Below, in pieces: positions 9,360-18,481 of a stretch of DNA of 64,000 nucleotides. The notes beneath the pieces are model-generated. The model ran no database searches and was not told the DNA's origin. It saw only the letters and a list, made by a program, of their open reading frames with translations. The number at the start of each line of letters is the position of its first letter. Within the stretch, counting starts at the first letter, position 1. This stretch comes from Pseudorhodobacter sp. (GTDB lineage: Bacteria; Pseudomonadota; Alphaproteobacteria; Rhodobacterales; Rhodobacteraceae): contig JAHEBX010000002.1 in NCBI GenBank assembly GCA_024642045.1, forward strand, positions 1-64,000. The letters are read 5' to 3'. The position numbers and the translations under genes were made by a program.

Positions 9360-10474
9360 GCGAAGATCACCCCGAACCAGATCGCATCGAAGGCGCGCCG
9401 CATCCGCGCAACACGCGGCGGCTGATCGGCCAGACGCGCGCCGAAGCGGCTTTCCTGCAGGCCTTTACCGGCAAGCACTTGCACCATGGCTGGCTGATCA
9501 CTGGCCCGCGTGGCGTGGGCAAAGCCACCCTCGCGTGGAAAACCGCGCGCTTTCTGCTGGCCACCCCTGAGGATGATGGCGGTATGTTCGCACCGCCCCC
9601 GCCCGAGAGCCTCGACATTCCCGACGCCCACCCGGTTTCACACCGCATGGCCGCACTGACGGAATCGCGCCTGTTTCTGTTGCGCCGCCCCTACGATGAC
9701 AAGGCCGCGCGGCTGAAACACGACATCACCGTTGATGAAGTGCGCAAGATGAAAAGCTTTTTCTCGCTTTCCGCCGCCGATGGCGGCCGCCGCGTGGCGA
9801 TCATCGACAGCGTGGACGAGATGAATCCTTCGGCCGCCAACGCCCTGTTGAAACTGCTGGAAGAACCCCCGCCCCGCGTCACGCTGCTGATGATCTCGCA
9901 CCAGCCTGCAAAACTTTTGCCCACGATCCGTTCGCGGTGCCGCGAGTTGCGGCTGGGCGCTCTGACGCCGGAAGATCTGTCTGACGCGCTGACCCAAGCG
10001 GGGGGCGACGTCGCCCCCGAGGACCGCACCGCACTTGCGGAACTCGCCGGCGGCTCGGTGGGCGAGGCGTTTCGGATGAGCAACCTCGACGGGCTGAAAC
10101 TCTATGACAACATGGTGAGCCTGTTTGTCACCCTGCCCCGCCTTGACCGCCCGCGCGCGCTGACCTTGGCCGAAAAGACCGCAGGCAAAGGGGCCGAGCC
10201 GCAGTTTGATCTGATTGTCACCCTGCTTGATCTCTTTCTCGCCCGCCTCGCCCGCGCAGGCACGCTGCAAGCCTTGCCACCAGAGGCCGCGCGGGGCGAG
10301 GGCGATCTGATTGCCCGCCTGTCGCCCACGCCTGCGCATGCCCGCGAATGGGCCGATGCCGCCCAACATCTTGGCCTGCGCGCGCGCCGTGGACGGGCGG
10401 TCAACCTTGACCCTGCCGCGCTTCTGATGGATATGCTTTTGCATATCAATGAGACGGCGGCCAAGCTGGCCTAG
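9356..10474 (+). CDS. holB: DNA polymerase III subunit delta'
   Basis: A 372-residue clamp-loader subunit. An AAA+ module begins at about residue 20, with the Walker A sequence GPRGVGKAT (50-58), the DEM box in IIDSVDEMNPSAANALLKLLEEPP, and the SRC motif (IRSRCREL). The four-cysteine zinc module usual between Walker A and DExx is absent; a ~45-residue linker (MFAPPPPESLDIPDAHPVSH) replaces it. The C-terminal helical collar is present. Start and stop are set by the ATGA overlap with tmk and a 9-base gap to tatD. Confidence 0.93.
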   Translation: MSEDHPEPDRIEGAPHPRNTRRLIGQTRAEAAFLQAFTGKHLHHGWLITGPRGVGKATLAWKTARFLLATPEDDGGMFAPPPPESLDIPDAHPVSHRMAALTESRLFLLRRPYDDKAARLKHDITVDEVRKMKSFFSLSAADGGRRVAIIDSVDEMNPSAANALLKLLEEPPPRVTLLMISHQPAKLLPTIRSRCRELRLGALTPEDLSDALTQAGGDVAPEDRTALAELAGGSVGEAFRMSNLDGLKLYDNMVSLFVTLPRLDRPRALTLAEKTAGKGAEPQFDLIVTLLDLFLARLARAGTLQALPPEAARGEGDLIARLSPTPAHAREWADAAQHLGLRARRGRAVNLDPAALLMDMLLHINETAAKLA

Positions 10475-10483
10475 GGGGGCCGG

Positions 10484-11272
10484 ATGGCAATCGAAATCGT
10501 AGACAGCCACTGCCACCTCGATTTTCCAGACTTTGCCAACGAGCTGCCCGAAGTGATTGCCCGCGCCCGTGCCGCAGGTGTGTCGCGCATGGTGACCATC
10601 TGCACCAAGCTGGTGAACCTGCCCCGCGTCCGCGAGATCGTCGCCACCTATCCGGGCGTCTATTACGCAGCGGGCGTGCATCCGATGTCTGCCGCCGAAC
10701 ACCCGCCCGTTTCGGTGGCCGATCTGGTGGCGCTGGCCGCAGACCCGATGTTCGTTGGTATCGGTGAGACGGGGCTTGATTACCACTATACCGCCGAAAG
10801 CGCAGAAATCCAAAAGACCTCGCTGCGCATCCATATTCAGGCCGCACAGGAAACCGGATTGCCGCTGATCATCCACGCCCGCGCCGCCGATGACGATATG
10901 GCCCGCATCTTGGCCGAGGGCATGGCGGAAAAACCTTATTCCTGCGTCATGCACTGCTTTTCGTCGTCCGAAGCGCTTGGGATGGCCGCGCTCGAGATGG
11001 GCTTTTATCTGTCGATGTCGGGCATCGCGGCCTTTCCGAAATCGCAAGAGCTGCGCGATATCTTTGCCAAGGCGCCGCTGGACCGCATCCTGCTGGAAAC
11101 CGACAGCCCCTACCTTGCCCCCCCGCCCTATCGCGGACGTCGCAACGAGCCTGCCTATACCGCCTTTACCGCCAAGGCCGGTGCCGCCGTCTTTGGCGTG
11201 ACCGAGGCCGAATTCGCCGCCGCCACCACCGCCAACTTTGACCGCCTCTTTACCCGAGCAAAGGCCCTCTGA
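10484..11272 (+). CDS. tatD: TatD-family metal-dependent DNase/hydrolase
   Basis: A 262-residue TIM-barrel amidohydrolase. Metal ligands are visible: HCH at 9-11, E95 in GETGLDYHY, His in IIHARAADDD and in MHCFSSS, and Asp in ETDSPYLAPPP. TatD proteins act as 3'-5' exonucleases or general hydrolases; the precise substrate here is not known. RBS AGGGGGG stands before the ATG. The stop overlaps the next start by one base (TGATG). Confidence 0.93.
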   Translation: MAIEIVDSHCHLDFPDFANELPEVIARARAAGVSRMVTICTKLVNLPRVREIVATYPGVYYAAGVHPMSAAEHPPVSVADLVALAADPMFVGIGETGLDYHYTAESAEIQKTSLRIHIQAAQETGLPLIIHARAADDDMARILAEGMAEKPYSCVMHCFSSSEALGMAALEMGFYLSMSGIAAFPKSQELRDIFAKAPLDRILLETDSPYLAPPPYRGRRNEPAYTAFTAKAGAAVFGVTEAEFAAATTANFDRLFTRAKAL

Positions 11273-12072
11273 TGGCACAGATGCGCTTCACCATCCTTGG
11301 CTGTGGGTCGTCAGGTGGCGTGCCGCGCCTTGGCGGCCATTGGGGCGATTGTGACCCCGATAACCCGAAAAATCGCCGCCGCCGTTGTTCCATGCTGGTC
11401 GAGCGCATCGAGGGTGCCGCGATCACCCGCGTGCTGATCGACACGACGCCAGACATGCACCACCAATTGCTGGATGTGGGCGTCGGCACGCTTGACGCCG
11501 TTGTCTACACCCATTCGCACGCCGATCATGTGCATGGCATCGACGATCTGCGCCAGATCGTGCTGAACATGCGCGCGCGCCTGCCGGTTTGGGCCGATGT
11601 GCCGACCCAAGAGGCGCTGCTCAACCGCTTTGCCTATGCTTTCGTCGCCCCTGACGACAGCCCCTATCCGCCGATCCTCGATATGCACACAATCCACGGC
11701 GCTTTCGAGATCGCAGGCGCTGCCGGCCCGATCCGGTTTCAACCTTTCACCGTCGATCACGGCTCGATGGATGCGCTTGGCTTTCGCATCGGCGGGCTGG
11801 CCTATCTGCCCGATGTCATCCGCATACCCGATGCGGCTTGGGCGCATCTGCAAGACCTCGACTGCTGGATCATCGACGCCCTGCGCCGCACACCGCATCC
11901 GACACACGCGCATCTGGCGCTGGCGCTGGAGTGGATCGAGCGGGCCAAGCCCAAGACCGCAGTGCTGACCAACATGCATCTGGATATGGACTATGCCACG
12001 CTCTGCGCTGAACTGCCCGCCCAAATTACGCCCGCCTTTGACGGTCGCACGCTGATCTTTGATCTGCCATGA
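11272..12072 (+). CDS. MBL-fold metallo-hydrolase, PhnP-like
   Basis: A 266-residue metallo-beta-lactamase-fold protein. The signature THSHADHVHGIDDLR (80-94) has the HxHxDH ligands H81, H83, D85, H86, and further His/Asp occur in TVDHGSMDALGF and THAHLAL. Similarity is to PhnP-type phosphoribosyl cyclic phosphodiesterases, but no other phn gene is nearby and the position after tatD is a conserved one in this family. Substrate unknown. The stop overlaps the AEC transporter start as ATGA. Confidence 0.85.
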   Translation: MAQMRFTILGCGSSGGVPRLGGHWGDCDPDNPKNRRRRCSMLVERIEGAAITRVLIDTTPDMHHQLLDVGVGTLDAVVYTHSHADHVHGIDDLRQIVLNMRARLPVWADVPTQEALLNRFAYAFVAPDDSPYPPILDMHTIHGAFEIAGAAGPIRFQPFTVDHGSMDALGFRIGGLAYLPDVIRIPDAAWAHLQDLDCWIIDALRRTPHPTHAHLALALEWIERAKPKTAVLTNMHLDMDYATLCAELPAQITPAFDGRTLIFDLP

Positions 12073-13007
12073 GCGCGCTTCTCGACGTCATTTTGCCGGT
12101 CTTTCTGCTGATCGGCTTTGGCTATGCCGCCGCGCGCTTTGGTGCCTTCAGCGAGTCTAATGTCGACGGAGTCATGCGGTTTGCGCAAAGCTTTGCGCTG
12201 CCGGTGCTGCTGTTCAAATCCATCGCAGCGCTGGACCTCACTCAGGCCTATAACCCCGGCCTGATGCTGTCGTTCTACATCGGCGCGTTTGCGGGCTTTG
12301 GCTTTGCTTTCCTTGGCGCCAGATATATCTTCAAACGCTCGCTGGTCGATTGCGTCGCCATCGGCTTTGCGGGGCAGTTCTCCAACACCCTGCTTTTGGG
12401 CCTGCCGATTACCGAACGCGCCTATGGCAGCGGGGCCCTAGCGGGCAATTTCGCCATCATCTCCATTCACGCGCCGCTTTTGTATACCTTTGGCATCCTG
12501 CTGATGGAATGGGCGCGCTCGCGTGGGCATGTCAGCAACATCCCAGCACTTTTGCGCCAAGTTGGCAAAGGCGTGGTCACCCAGCCACTGGTCATCGGCA
12601 TCCTCTGCGGGTTTGCGGTCAATCTTTCAGGTGTGACGATCCCCAGCTTTGCCGCCTCTGCCGTCGAGATGATGGCCCGTTCCGGCATCCCTGCGGCGCT
12701 GTTCGGGCTTGGCGGCGTACTCTGGCGGTATCGCCCCGAAGGCGACAAGGCGACCATTGCGATGGTCTGCGCCGCCTCGCTGCTGGTGCATCCGGGCGTG
12801 GCCTATGCGCTTGGCCACTTTGGCTTTGGCCTTGATACGGCATCGCTGCGCTCAACCACCATCACCGCGGCCATGGCCCCCGGTGTGAACGCCTATATGT
12901 TTGCGCATATGTATGGCGTGGGCAAACGCGTCGCGGCTTCGTCTGTGCTGATCGCCACGGCGCTGTCGATTTTCACGACTTGGGGCTGGCTGCACTTACT
13001 TCCCTAA
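12069..13007 (+). CDS. AEC-family (auxin efflux carrier-like) transporter
   Basis: A 312-residue inner-membrane protein with about ten hydrophobic segments in two repeats of five, opening with SALLDVILPVFLLIGFGYAA. The pattern matches the AEC/MdcF/YfdV family of secondary carriers for small carboxylates. It is the last gene of the plus-strand run that starts at the SPOR lipoprotein and converges with the ureohydrolase gene, the two coding ends overlapping by 12 bases. Substrate is not predictable. Confidence 0.88.
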   Translation: MSALLDVILPVFLLIGFGYAAARFGAFSESNVDGVMRFAQSFALPVLLFKSIAALDLTQAYNPGLMLSFYIGAFAGFGFAFLGARYIFKRSLVDCVAIGFAGQFSNTLLLGLPITERAYGSGALAGNFAIISIHAPLLYTFGILLMEWARSRGHVSNIPALLRQVGKGVVTQPLVIGILCGFAVNLSGVTIPSFAASAVEMMARSGIPAALFGLGGVLWRYRPEGDKATIAMVCAASLLVHPGVAYALGHFGFGLDTASLRSTTITAAMAPGVNAYMFAHMYGVGKRVAASSVLIATALSIFTTWGWLHLLP

Positions 13008-13955
13008 ACGGGCGTGAAAGATAAAGCCCAGAAAGTTCAGCAAGATCTGCGCCGCCAGAATGCTGGTCGATTGCGTCGGATCATAGTCCGGCGCGACCTC
13101 GACCAGATCCATGCCGACAACTTCGTGCCGTTCGGCCAGCGCCTGCAGCATCTCCAGCACTTCGTAATACAGAAATCCGCCGTGGCTGGGCGTTCCCGTC
13201 CCCGGCGCGATCGAAGGGCAAAATCCGTCGATATCCAGCGTCACATAAACCCGCGCGCCTGCGGGGATACGGCCGATCACCGCCCTCGCACCCAAAGCCC
13301 GCATCTGGCGCACCGACAGAATGTCCGACCCCATCGCGCGCGACGCTTCATAGCCTTCGCGCGCGGTGGATGACACGTTGCGAATACCCACCTGCGTCAG
13401 ACCTGTGACCCAAGGCTTTTCGGCCGCGCGCCGCATCGGGCTGCCATGCCCGACCCGCACACCATGCCGCTCATCGACAAAATCCAGATGCGCGTCGATC
13501 TGCAGAATATGGATCTCGCCCTGCCCCTCAAAGGCCTCGATGATCGGAATATTCACCGAATGATCGCCGCCGATGACCACAGGCAAGGCCCCCGCCGCCA
13601 GCATCGCTTGGACGCCAGTGCGGATGTTGTCATGGCTGCGCGCGGTGTCTGTGTGAACAATATCGGCATCGCCAATATCGACGATCCGCACCCCGGCCGG
13701 CAAATAGGTGCAGTCATCCTCGTGGTCATAGGCGCCCGCGTGCCCAAAGGAAAACAGGGTCGAGGCCTCGCGGACCGAGCGCGGACCAAACCGCGCCCCG
13801 GCCCGAAACTGCGTGCCTGCATCAAAGGGCGCGCCCATCACCGCGACATCGGCGTCAATCGTGGCCCAATCTTCGACATAGGGCCGCTTGCCAAAGGTCG
13901 CGATCCCCACAAAGGGCAGGTTCAGCCGCCCTGTCTCATAGCCATGCCCTGCCAT
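12996..13955 (-). CDS. speB: Agmatinase/guanidinobutyrase-family ureohydrolase
   Basis: A 319-residue binuclear manganese ureohydrolase that releases urea from a guanidino compound. Metal ligands are all present: H132 in GGDHS, D154/H156/D158 in QIDAHLDFVD, D241/D243 in LDIDGFCPS. Residue 246 is Cys where most agmatinases have Asp (DIDxLDP); that Asp is not a metal ligand, so activity may be kept with altered substrate preference. It is the promoter-distal gene of the PotABCD-type transporter operon, 9 bases after the permease gene, with AAGGAG before its ATG. Agmatine, guanidinobutyrate and other guanidino acids are all possible substrates. Confidence 0.85.
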   Translation of the reverse strand: MAGHGYETGRLNLPFVGIATFGKRPYVEDWATIDADVAVMGAPFDAGTQFRAGARFGPRSVREASTLFSFGHAGAYDHEDDCTYLPAGVRIVDIGDADIVHTDTARSHDNIRTGVQAMLAAGALPVVIGGDHSVNIPIIEAFEGQGEIHILQIDAHLDFVDERHGVRVGHGSPMRRAAEKPWVTGLTQVGIRNVSSTAREGYEASRAMGSDILSVRQMRALGARAVIGRIPAGARVYVTLDIDGFCPSIAPGTGTPSHGGFLYYEVLEMLQALAERHEVVGMDLVEVAPDYDPTQSTSILAAQILLNFLGFIFHARLGK

Positions 13956-13964
13956 AATCGCTCC

Positions 13965-14885
13965 TTATGACGGGGAAATTCCGCGCAACCGCTCGGACCG
14001 CCGCCGCAGCAGTTCAATCGTTGCAAGCAGGCTGACAGAAAAAATCACAAGAATCGTCGCCACCGACAGGATCGCCGGGCTGATCGCTTCGCGAATACCG
14101 TTCCACATCTGGCGCGGAATGGTCTGCTCGTCGTTTGCCCCCACGAACAGCACGACCACCACCTCGTCAAACGAAGTGACAAAGGCAAACAGCGCGCCCG
14201 AGATCATTCCCGGCAGGATCAACGGCATGATCACCTTGAAAAAGGTCGTCGATGGTGATGCACCAAGGCTGGCGCTGGCCCGGGTCAGCGAATGGTCAAA
14301 GCCTGAAAGTGTCGCCGTGACGGTGATGATAACGAAGGGAATGCCCAAGGTCGCATGCGCAAGGATCACGCCCAGATAGGGAACGCCCCATTTGTTGATG
14401 CCGATGCTCGAGTAGAAAAAGAACAGCCCCAGCGTGATGATGATCAAAGGGACAATCATCGGCGAAATCAAAATCGCCATGATCGCGCGGCGGTATGGCA
14501 TCTCGGGGCGCGACAGACCAAGGGCTGCCAAGGTGCCAAGAAAGGTTGCGGTGATCGTCGCAAAGAACCCGATAATGATCGAATTCTTCGCCGCATTCAC
14601 CCAGGCGGCGTCTTTCCAAACAATGCTCCACCAAGCGGCGTCACGCGGCACATTCGTAGGCACGTTCGGGTGGGTCAGCAGCAGGTCATACCACCGCAAC
14701 GAATATCCCGTCGGGTCAAACGACAGCATCTTTTGGGTAAAGGTGAAGTAGGGCTCGGCGTTGAATGACAGCGGGATCACGATCAGGATCGGCGCGATCA
14801 GAAACAGCAGGATCAGACCGCAAATCACCCGAAAGGTGTAGTGCCAGACGCGTTCCAGCGGCGAGGCGTAAATTGGAAGTGCCAT
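13965..14885 (-). CDS. ABC transporter permease, PotC-like
   Basis: A 306-residue inner-membrane permease of the spermidine/putrescine (MOI) class. It has six predicted membrane segments and an EAA loop near residues 215-245 (SASLGASPSTTFFKVIMPLILPG) that contacts the ATPase. The ATG at 14885 follows AAGGGG. It pairs with the larger permease encoded 10 bases upstream. Confidence 0.9.
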   Translation of the reverse strand: MALPIYASPLERVWHYTFRVICGLILLFLIAPILIVIPLSFNAEPYFTFTQKMLSFDPTGYSLRWYDLLLTHPNVPTNVPRDAAWWSIVWKDAAWVNAAKNSIIIGFFATITATFLGTLAALGLSRPEMPYRRAIMAILISPMIVPLIIITLGLFFFYSSIGINKWGVPYLGVILAHATLGIPFVIITVTATLSGFDHSLTRASASLGASPSTTFFKVIMPLILPGMISGALFAFVTSFDEVVVVLFVGANDEQTIPRQMWNGIREAISPAILSVATILVIFSVSLLATIELLRRRSERLRGISPS

Positions 14886-14895
14886 CTTGTGCCCC

Positions 14896-16158
14896 TTAAC
14901 CCAGTTTCAGTTTATCAATGCCGACCAGTTTGTCGTAGAGCCAATACAGCAACAGGATCGACGCCAGCAAAATTGTTGCCAGTGCTGCGGCAAGCGACCA
15001 GTTGTTCGATTTGGTCACATGAAATGCAATCAGGTTAGAAATCAACTGGCCCGAGGCCCCCCCCACCAAAGCGGGGGTGATGTAATAGCCGACCGACAAG
15101 ATGAACACGAGCAACCCGCCCGCCCCGATTCCGGGGATCGTCTGGGGCAGATACACCCTGCGGAAAGCGGTCCAGGACGTCGCGCCAAGGCTGCGCGCCG
15201 CGCGCACATAGCTTGGCGGAATCGGCTTCATCACCGAAAACAGCGGCAGGATCATGAACGGCAGCAGGATATGGGTCATCGCAATCACCGAGCCCATCAG
15301 GTTGTTGATCATCACCAGACGCTGGTCATCCGAAATGATCCCCGTCCAGACCAGAATACTGTTGATCACACCCTGACTTTGCAACAGCACCATCCACGCC
15401 GTTGTTCGGACCAAAAGCGATGTCCAGAAGGGCAGAAGCACCATGATCATCAAAAGGCTGGAATAGCGCATCGGCAGCGACGAGAGTAAAAACGCCACCG
15501 GAAAGCCGATGATCAAGCAGATCACAGTGATCGCCGCAGAAAGCACAAAGGTGCGCACAAACAGGTTCACATAGACCCGTTCATTTTCCGGCACTTGTCG
15601 GATCGCGCCATTCGCATCACGCTCGAGGTCAATTGCGGCCAGGTAGAAATCACCGGTATAAGCGCTGCTTACACGACGCATCACCCCCCAAAGCTCGGGC
15701 GAGCCCCAGTCTTTGTCCAAGGCGACCAACGAGTCTTTGAACGGCGGTTCTAATTTCTTTGCATCGCGCCCTGCCTTGGTGAACAAGGACCGCGTGCCCG
15801 GCATTTCATAATTCACCCGCTCACCGGCAACGGCAACTGTTCTTGCAGCACCGGCAGAGACAAGGTCGTTTACAAGCGCAGTATAGGCGGCTTCATCAGG
15901 CTCGGTTCCATTCGGATGTGTCCGGAACCATTCACCGATCTGCGGCATGTTTTCCGAGAATCTCGGGTTGTAGACCGACTGATGCAACACCTGTGCAATT
16001 GGCCACGCAAACGTAATTAGAATGAAGGACAACAGCGGCAGCACCAGCATAAAGGCGCGCCACTTTGCTTTCGACTGCGCTTGGGCCAAAGCCTCCTTCA
16101 ACGGTCTCCCGTCAGAGGTTTTGAGCAATTCACCTTGATCAGCAGCAAGATCGGCCAT
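14896..16158 (-). CDS. ABC transporter permease, PotB-like with large periplasmic insert
   Basis: A 420-residue permease. The second of two adjacent ATGs is chosen because its spacing to AAGGA is better. Membrane segment 1 lies at about 35-57. Residues 61-196 form a soluble segment not found in PotB itself (usually under 300 residues) and presumably periplasmic. The remaining five membrane segments follow, with the EAA loop at RAARSLGATSWTAFRRVYLPQ. Related long-loop permeases occur in Fe3+/polyamine-class importers. Confidence 0.87.
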   Translation of the reverse strand: MADLAADQGELLKTSDGRPLKEALAQAQSKAKWRAFMLVLPLLSFILITFAWPIAQVLHQSVYNPRFSENMPQIGEWFRTHPNGTEPDEAAYTALVNDLVSAGAARTVAVAGERVNYEMPGTRSLFTKAGRDAKKLEPPFKDSLVALDKDWGSPELWGVMRRVSSAYTGDFYLAAIDLERDANGAIRQVPENERVYVNLFVRTFVLSAAITVICLIIGFPVAFLLSSLPMRYSSLLMIMVLLPFWTSLLVRTTAWMVLLQSQGVINSILVWTGIISDDQRLVMINNLMGSVIAMTHILLPFMILPLFSVMKPIPPSYVRAARSLGATSWTAFRRVYLPQTIPGIGAGGLLVFILSVGYYITPALVGGASGQLISNLIAFHVTKSNNWSLAAALATILLASILLLYWLYDKLVGIDKLKLG

Positions 16159-16229
16159 CATCCATCCTTCGATCGGTCAAAGTCGTCATAGAATTCGGGC
16201 GCGAAGTCTCCTCCGCGCCCGCGTTCAAA

Positions 16230-17303
16230 TCAGTTCGCTGCAAGCCAGGAGTTGAAGCGATCGTTCAGCTCGCCATCATGATCAACCCAGAACTCGTAGG
16301 ACGAGGCCAGCGCGTTCTTCAGGTTCTCAGCCGAGGTAGGCATATAAGGGCCCATCTCGGTCTTACCGTCGTTGAACATGCCAACCAGAGCGCCCGAAGA
16401 CTTGCGTGCCGGACCATAAGAGATCCACTTGGCCTGATCGGCCAGCGCTTGGGTCGAGGTCGCGAACTTCACGAACTCCAGAGCCTGATCCTTGTTCGGT
16501 GCGCCCTTCGGAATAACGAACAGGTCATATTCGTAAACCTGACCATCCCAGACGGTGGTAAAAGGCTTGCCCTCGGACACAGCGGCCGAGAACAGACGGC
16601 CGTTATAGGCGGTGGTCATCGCGACCTCACCGTCTGCCAACAGCTGCGGCGGCTGAGCGCCAGCTTCCCACCAGATAACGTCTTTCTTGATGGTGTCGAG
16701 TTTTGCAAATGCCTCGTCAACGCCCTCTGGTGTGCCCAGTTTGGCATAAACGTCAGCCGCCGGAACGCCATCAGCCATCAACGCCATTTCGAGGTTGGCT
16801 TTGGCGCCCTTGCGCATACCGCGCTTGCCGGGGAACTTCGTGGTGTCGAAGAAATCGGCCATCGTGGTCGGCTTGTCGCCTGTGAACTTGGTGTTGTCAT
16901 AGCCGTAAACGGTCGAAAACACGATCGTCGAGACTGCGCAATCGGTCACAGCGCCGGGCAGGAAGTCGTCAGCAGCAGGGGTGCCATCAGCACCAGCCGG
17001 CAGTGCGTCCATGCCGATTGGCTCGAGCATGCCTTCGTCGCAAAGACGGATCGCGTCAGCATATTCCACGTCAGCCACGTCGATCGAGACGTTGCCAGCT
17101 TCGACTTGGGTCTTGACCTGCGGCGCCGGGTTGTCCGAGTCAACCGAGATCACATTGATGCCGGTCGCGGCGGTGAAAGGCTTGTGATAGGCCTCAACCT
17201 GGCTTTTGGTGTATGCGCCACCCCATGACATCACCGTTACGTCGGCCTGTGCGGCAAACGAAACGGCGGTCAGGGCGGTAGACAGAACGAGAAGTTTCTT
17301 CAT
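16230..17303 (-). CDS. ABC transporter periplasmic substrate-binding protein, PotD/PotF-like
   Basis: A 357-residue secreted binding protein. The ATG at 17303 begins a clean signal peptide (MKKLLVLSTALTAVSFAAQA) and is preceded by GGGAG. The mature start DVTVMSWGGAYTKSQVEAY is typical of the PotD/AfuA extracellular binding fold, with further landmarks FSTVYGYDNTKF and WWEAGAQPPQLLADGEVAM. The ligand is unknown; the downstream ureohydrolase makes a guanidino compound or polyamine likely. Confidence 0.9.
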   Translation of the reverse strand: MKKLLVLSTALTAVSFAAQADVTVMSWGGAYTKSQVEAYHKPFTAATGINVISVDSDNPAPQVKTQVEAGNVSIDVADVEYADAIRLCDEGMLEPIGMDALPAGADGTPAADDFLPGAVTDCAVSTIVFSTVYGYDNTKFTGDKPTTMADFFDTTKFPGKRGMRKGAKANLEMALMADGVPAADVYAKLGTPEGVDEAFAKLDTIKKDVIWWEAGAQPPQLLADGEVAMTTAYNGRLFSAAVSEGKPFTTVWDGQVYEYDLFVIPKGAPNKDQALEFVKFATSTQALADQAKWISYGPARKSSGALVGMFNDGKTEMGPYMPTSAENLKNALASSYEFWVDHDGELNDRFNSWLAAN

Positions 17304-17377
17304 TCGGTAGCTCCCATAGTTGGTGTAGGACGATATTTCAGGCTGCGTCCTTTGCAGCCAACCCCTTGATCGGGGCA

Positions 17378-18481
17378 TCACATAGGATCAAGCGCGCGGG
17401 CGTCTTGTGGCGCCCAACCGATCTTGATCTTTTCACCTGGGCGCAACATCCGCTGGCCCAAAGTGTTTCGCGATTTGATCACGAACTCATCCGAACCCGC
17501 CACTTTGAGACGTGTGCGGAACAGATCGCCCATGTAGATGAATTCCATCACTTCGGCGTCGATTGTATGCGCACCGGCGGGCATCATTTCGGGCTTGAAT
17601 TCAACCCGCTCGGGGCGAATCGATACCAGCGTCTTGGCACCTTTTTCCGATACATTTACCGGTGTTGCGTTAATCACCTCGCCGGTGGCCAGACGCACGG
17701 TGCAGCTGTCGCCGTTGATGGATTCAATCACGCCCGGCAGCTTGTTATTCTCGCCGATGAACTGTGCGACAAAGCTGTTGTCGGGCCGCTCGTAGAGGTC
17801 TGAAGGGCTCGCCAATTGCTGGATGCGGCCATCGTTGAACACAGCAACACGGTCCGACATCGTCAGCGCTTCACCTTGGTCATGGGTCACATAGACCACG
17901 GTGATGCCAAGAGTTTCGTGCAGATGCTTGATTTCATACTGCATGTGTTCGCGCAGCTGTTTGTCCAAGGCACCCAAGGGTTCGTCCATCAACACAAGGC
18001 CGGGATCGAACACCAGCGCCCGCGCCAAGGCGATACGCTGCTGCTGTCCGCCCGAAAGCTGTGCGGGGCGACGGTTGGCAAATGCCCCCATCTGCACCAT
18101 GTCCAGCGCCCGCGTCACTTTGGCATCACGTTCGGATTTACCCATCCCGCGCACTTCCAGTGGAAAGGCAAGATTCTCACCCACTGTCATGTGCGGAAAC
18201 AGTGCATAGTTCTGAAACACCATCCCGATGCCCCGTTTGTGCGGCGGCACCTCGTTGATATTCACTCCATCCAGTTTGATCTGACCGTTGGTCGCCGTCT
18301 CGAAACCGGCGAGCATCATCAGGCAAGTGGTTTTGCCTGAGCCAGACGGTCCAAGCATCGTCAGAAACTCACCCTTGCCGATTGCAAGATTTAGGTCCTT
18401 TACGACAAGCTGAACCCCGTCATAGCTTTTCTGAACGTGCTCAAAAGCGACGAAAGCGTCGTTCGGGCTGGATGATACCAC
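17378..18481 (-). CDS. ABC transporter ATP-binding protein, PotA-like
   Basis: A 367-residue importer ATPase. It starts at GTG 18481 with GGGGAG 6 bases upstream. Walker A is GPSGSGKT (44-51), followed by Q-loop FQNYALFPHMTV, signature LSGGQQQR, Walker B VLMDEP and the switch His in VTHDQGEA. A C-terminal TOBE domain (from about residue 270) is typical of CUT1/MOI importers. It is the first gene of the five-gene minus-strand operon ATPase, binding protein, two permeases, ureohydrolase. Confidence 0.93.
   Translation of the reverse strand: MVSSSPNDAFVAFEHVQKSYDGVQLVVKDLNLAIGKGEFLTMLGPSGSGKTTCLMMLAGFETATNGQIKLDGVNINEVPPHKRGIGMVFQNYALFPHMTVGENLAFPLEVRGMGKSERDAKVTRALDMVQMGAFANRRPAQLSGGQQQRIALARALVFDPGLVLMDEPLGALDKQLREHMQYEIKHLHETLGITVVYVTHDQGEALTMSDRVAVFNDGRIQQLASPSDLYERPDNSFVAQFIGENNKLPGVIESINGDSCTVRLATGEVINATPVNVSEKGAKTLVSIRPERVEFKPEMMPAGAHTIDAEVMEFIYMGDLFRTRLKVAGSDEFVIKSRNTLGQRMLRPGEKIKIGWAPQDARALDPM

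Noticed and set aside
9638-11278. 546-codon open frame antisense to holB-tatD
   Set aside because: Both sense genes are well supported and the antisense product has the low-complexity composition of a GC-rich shadow.
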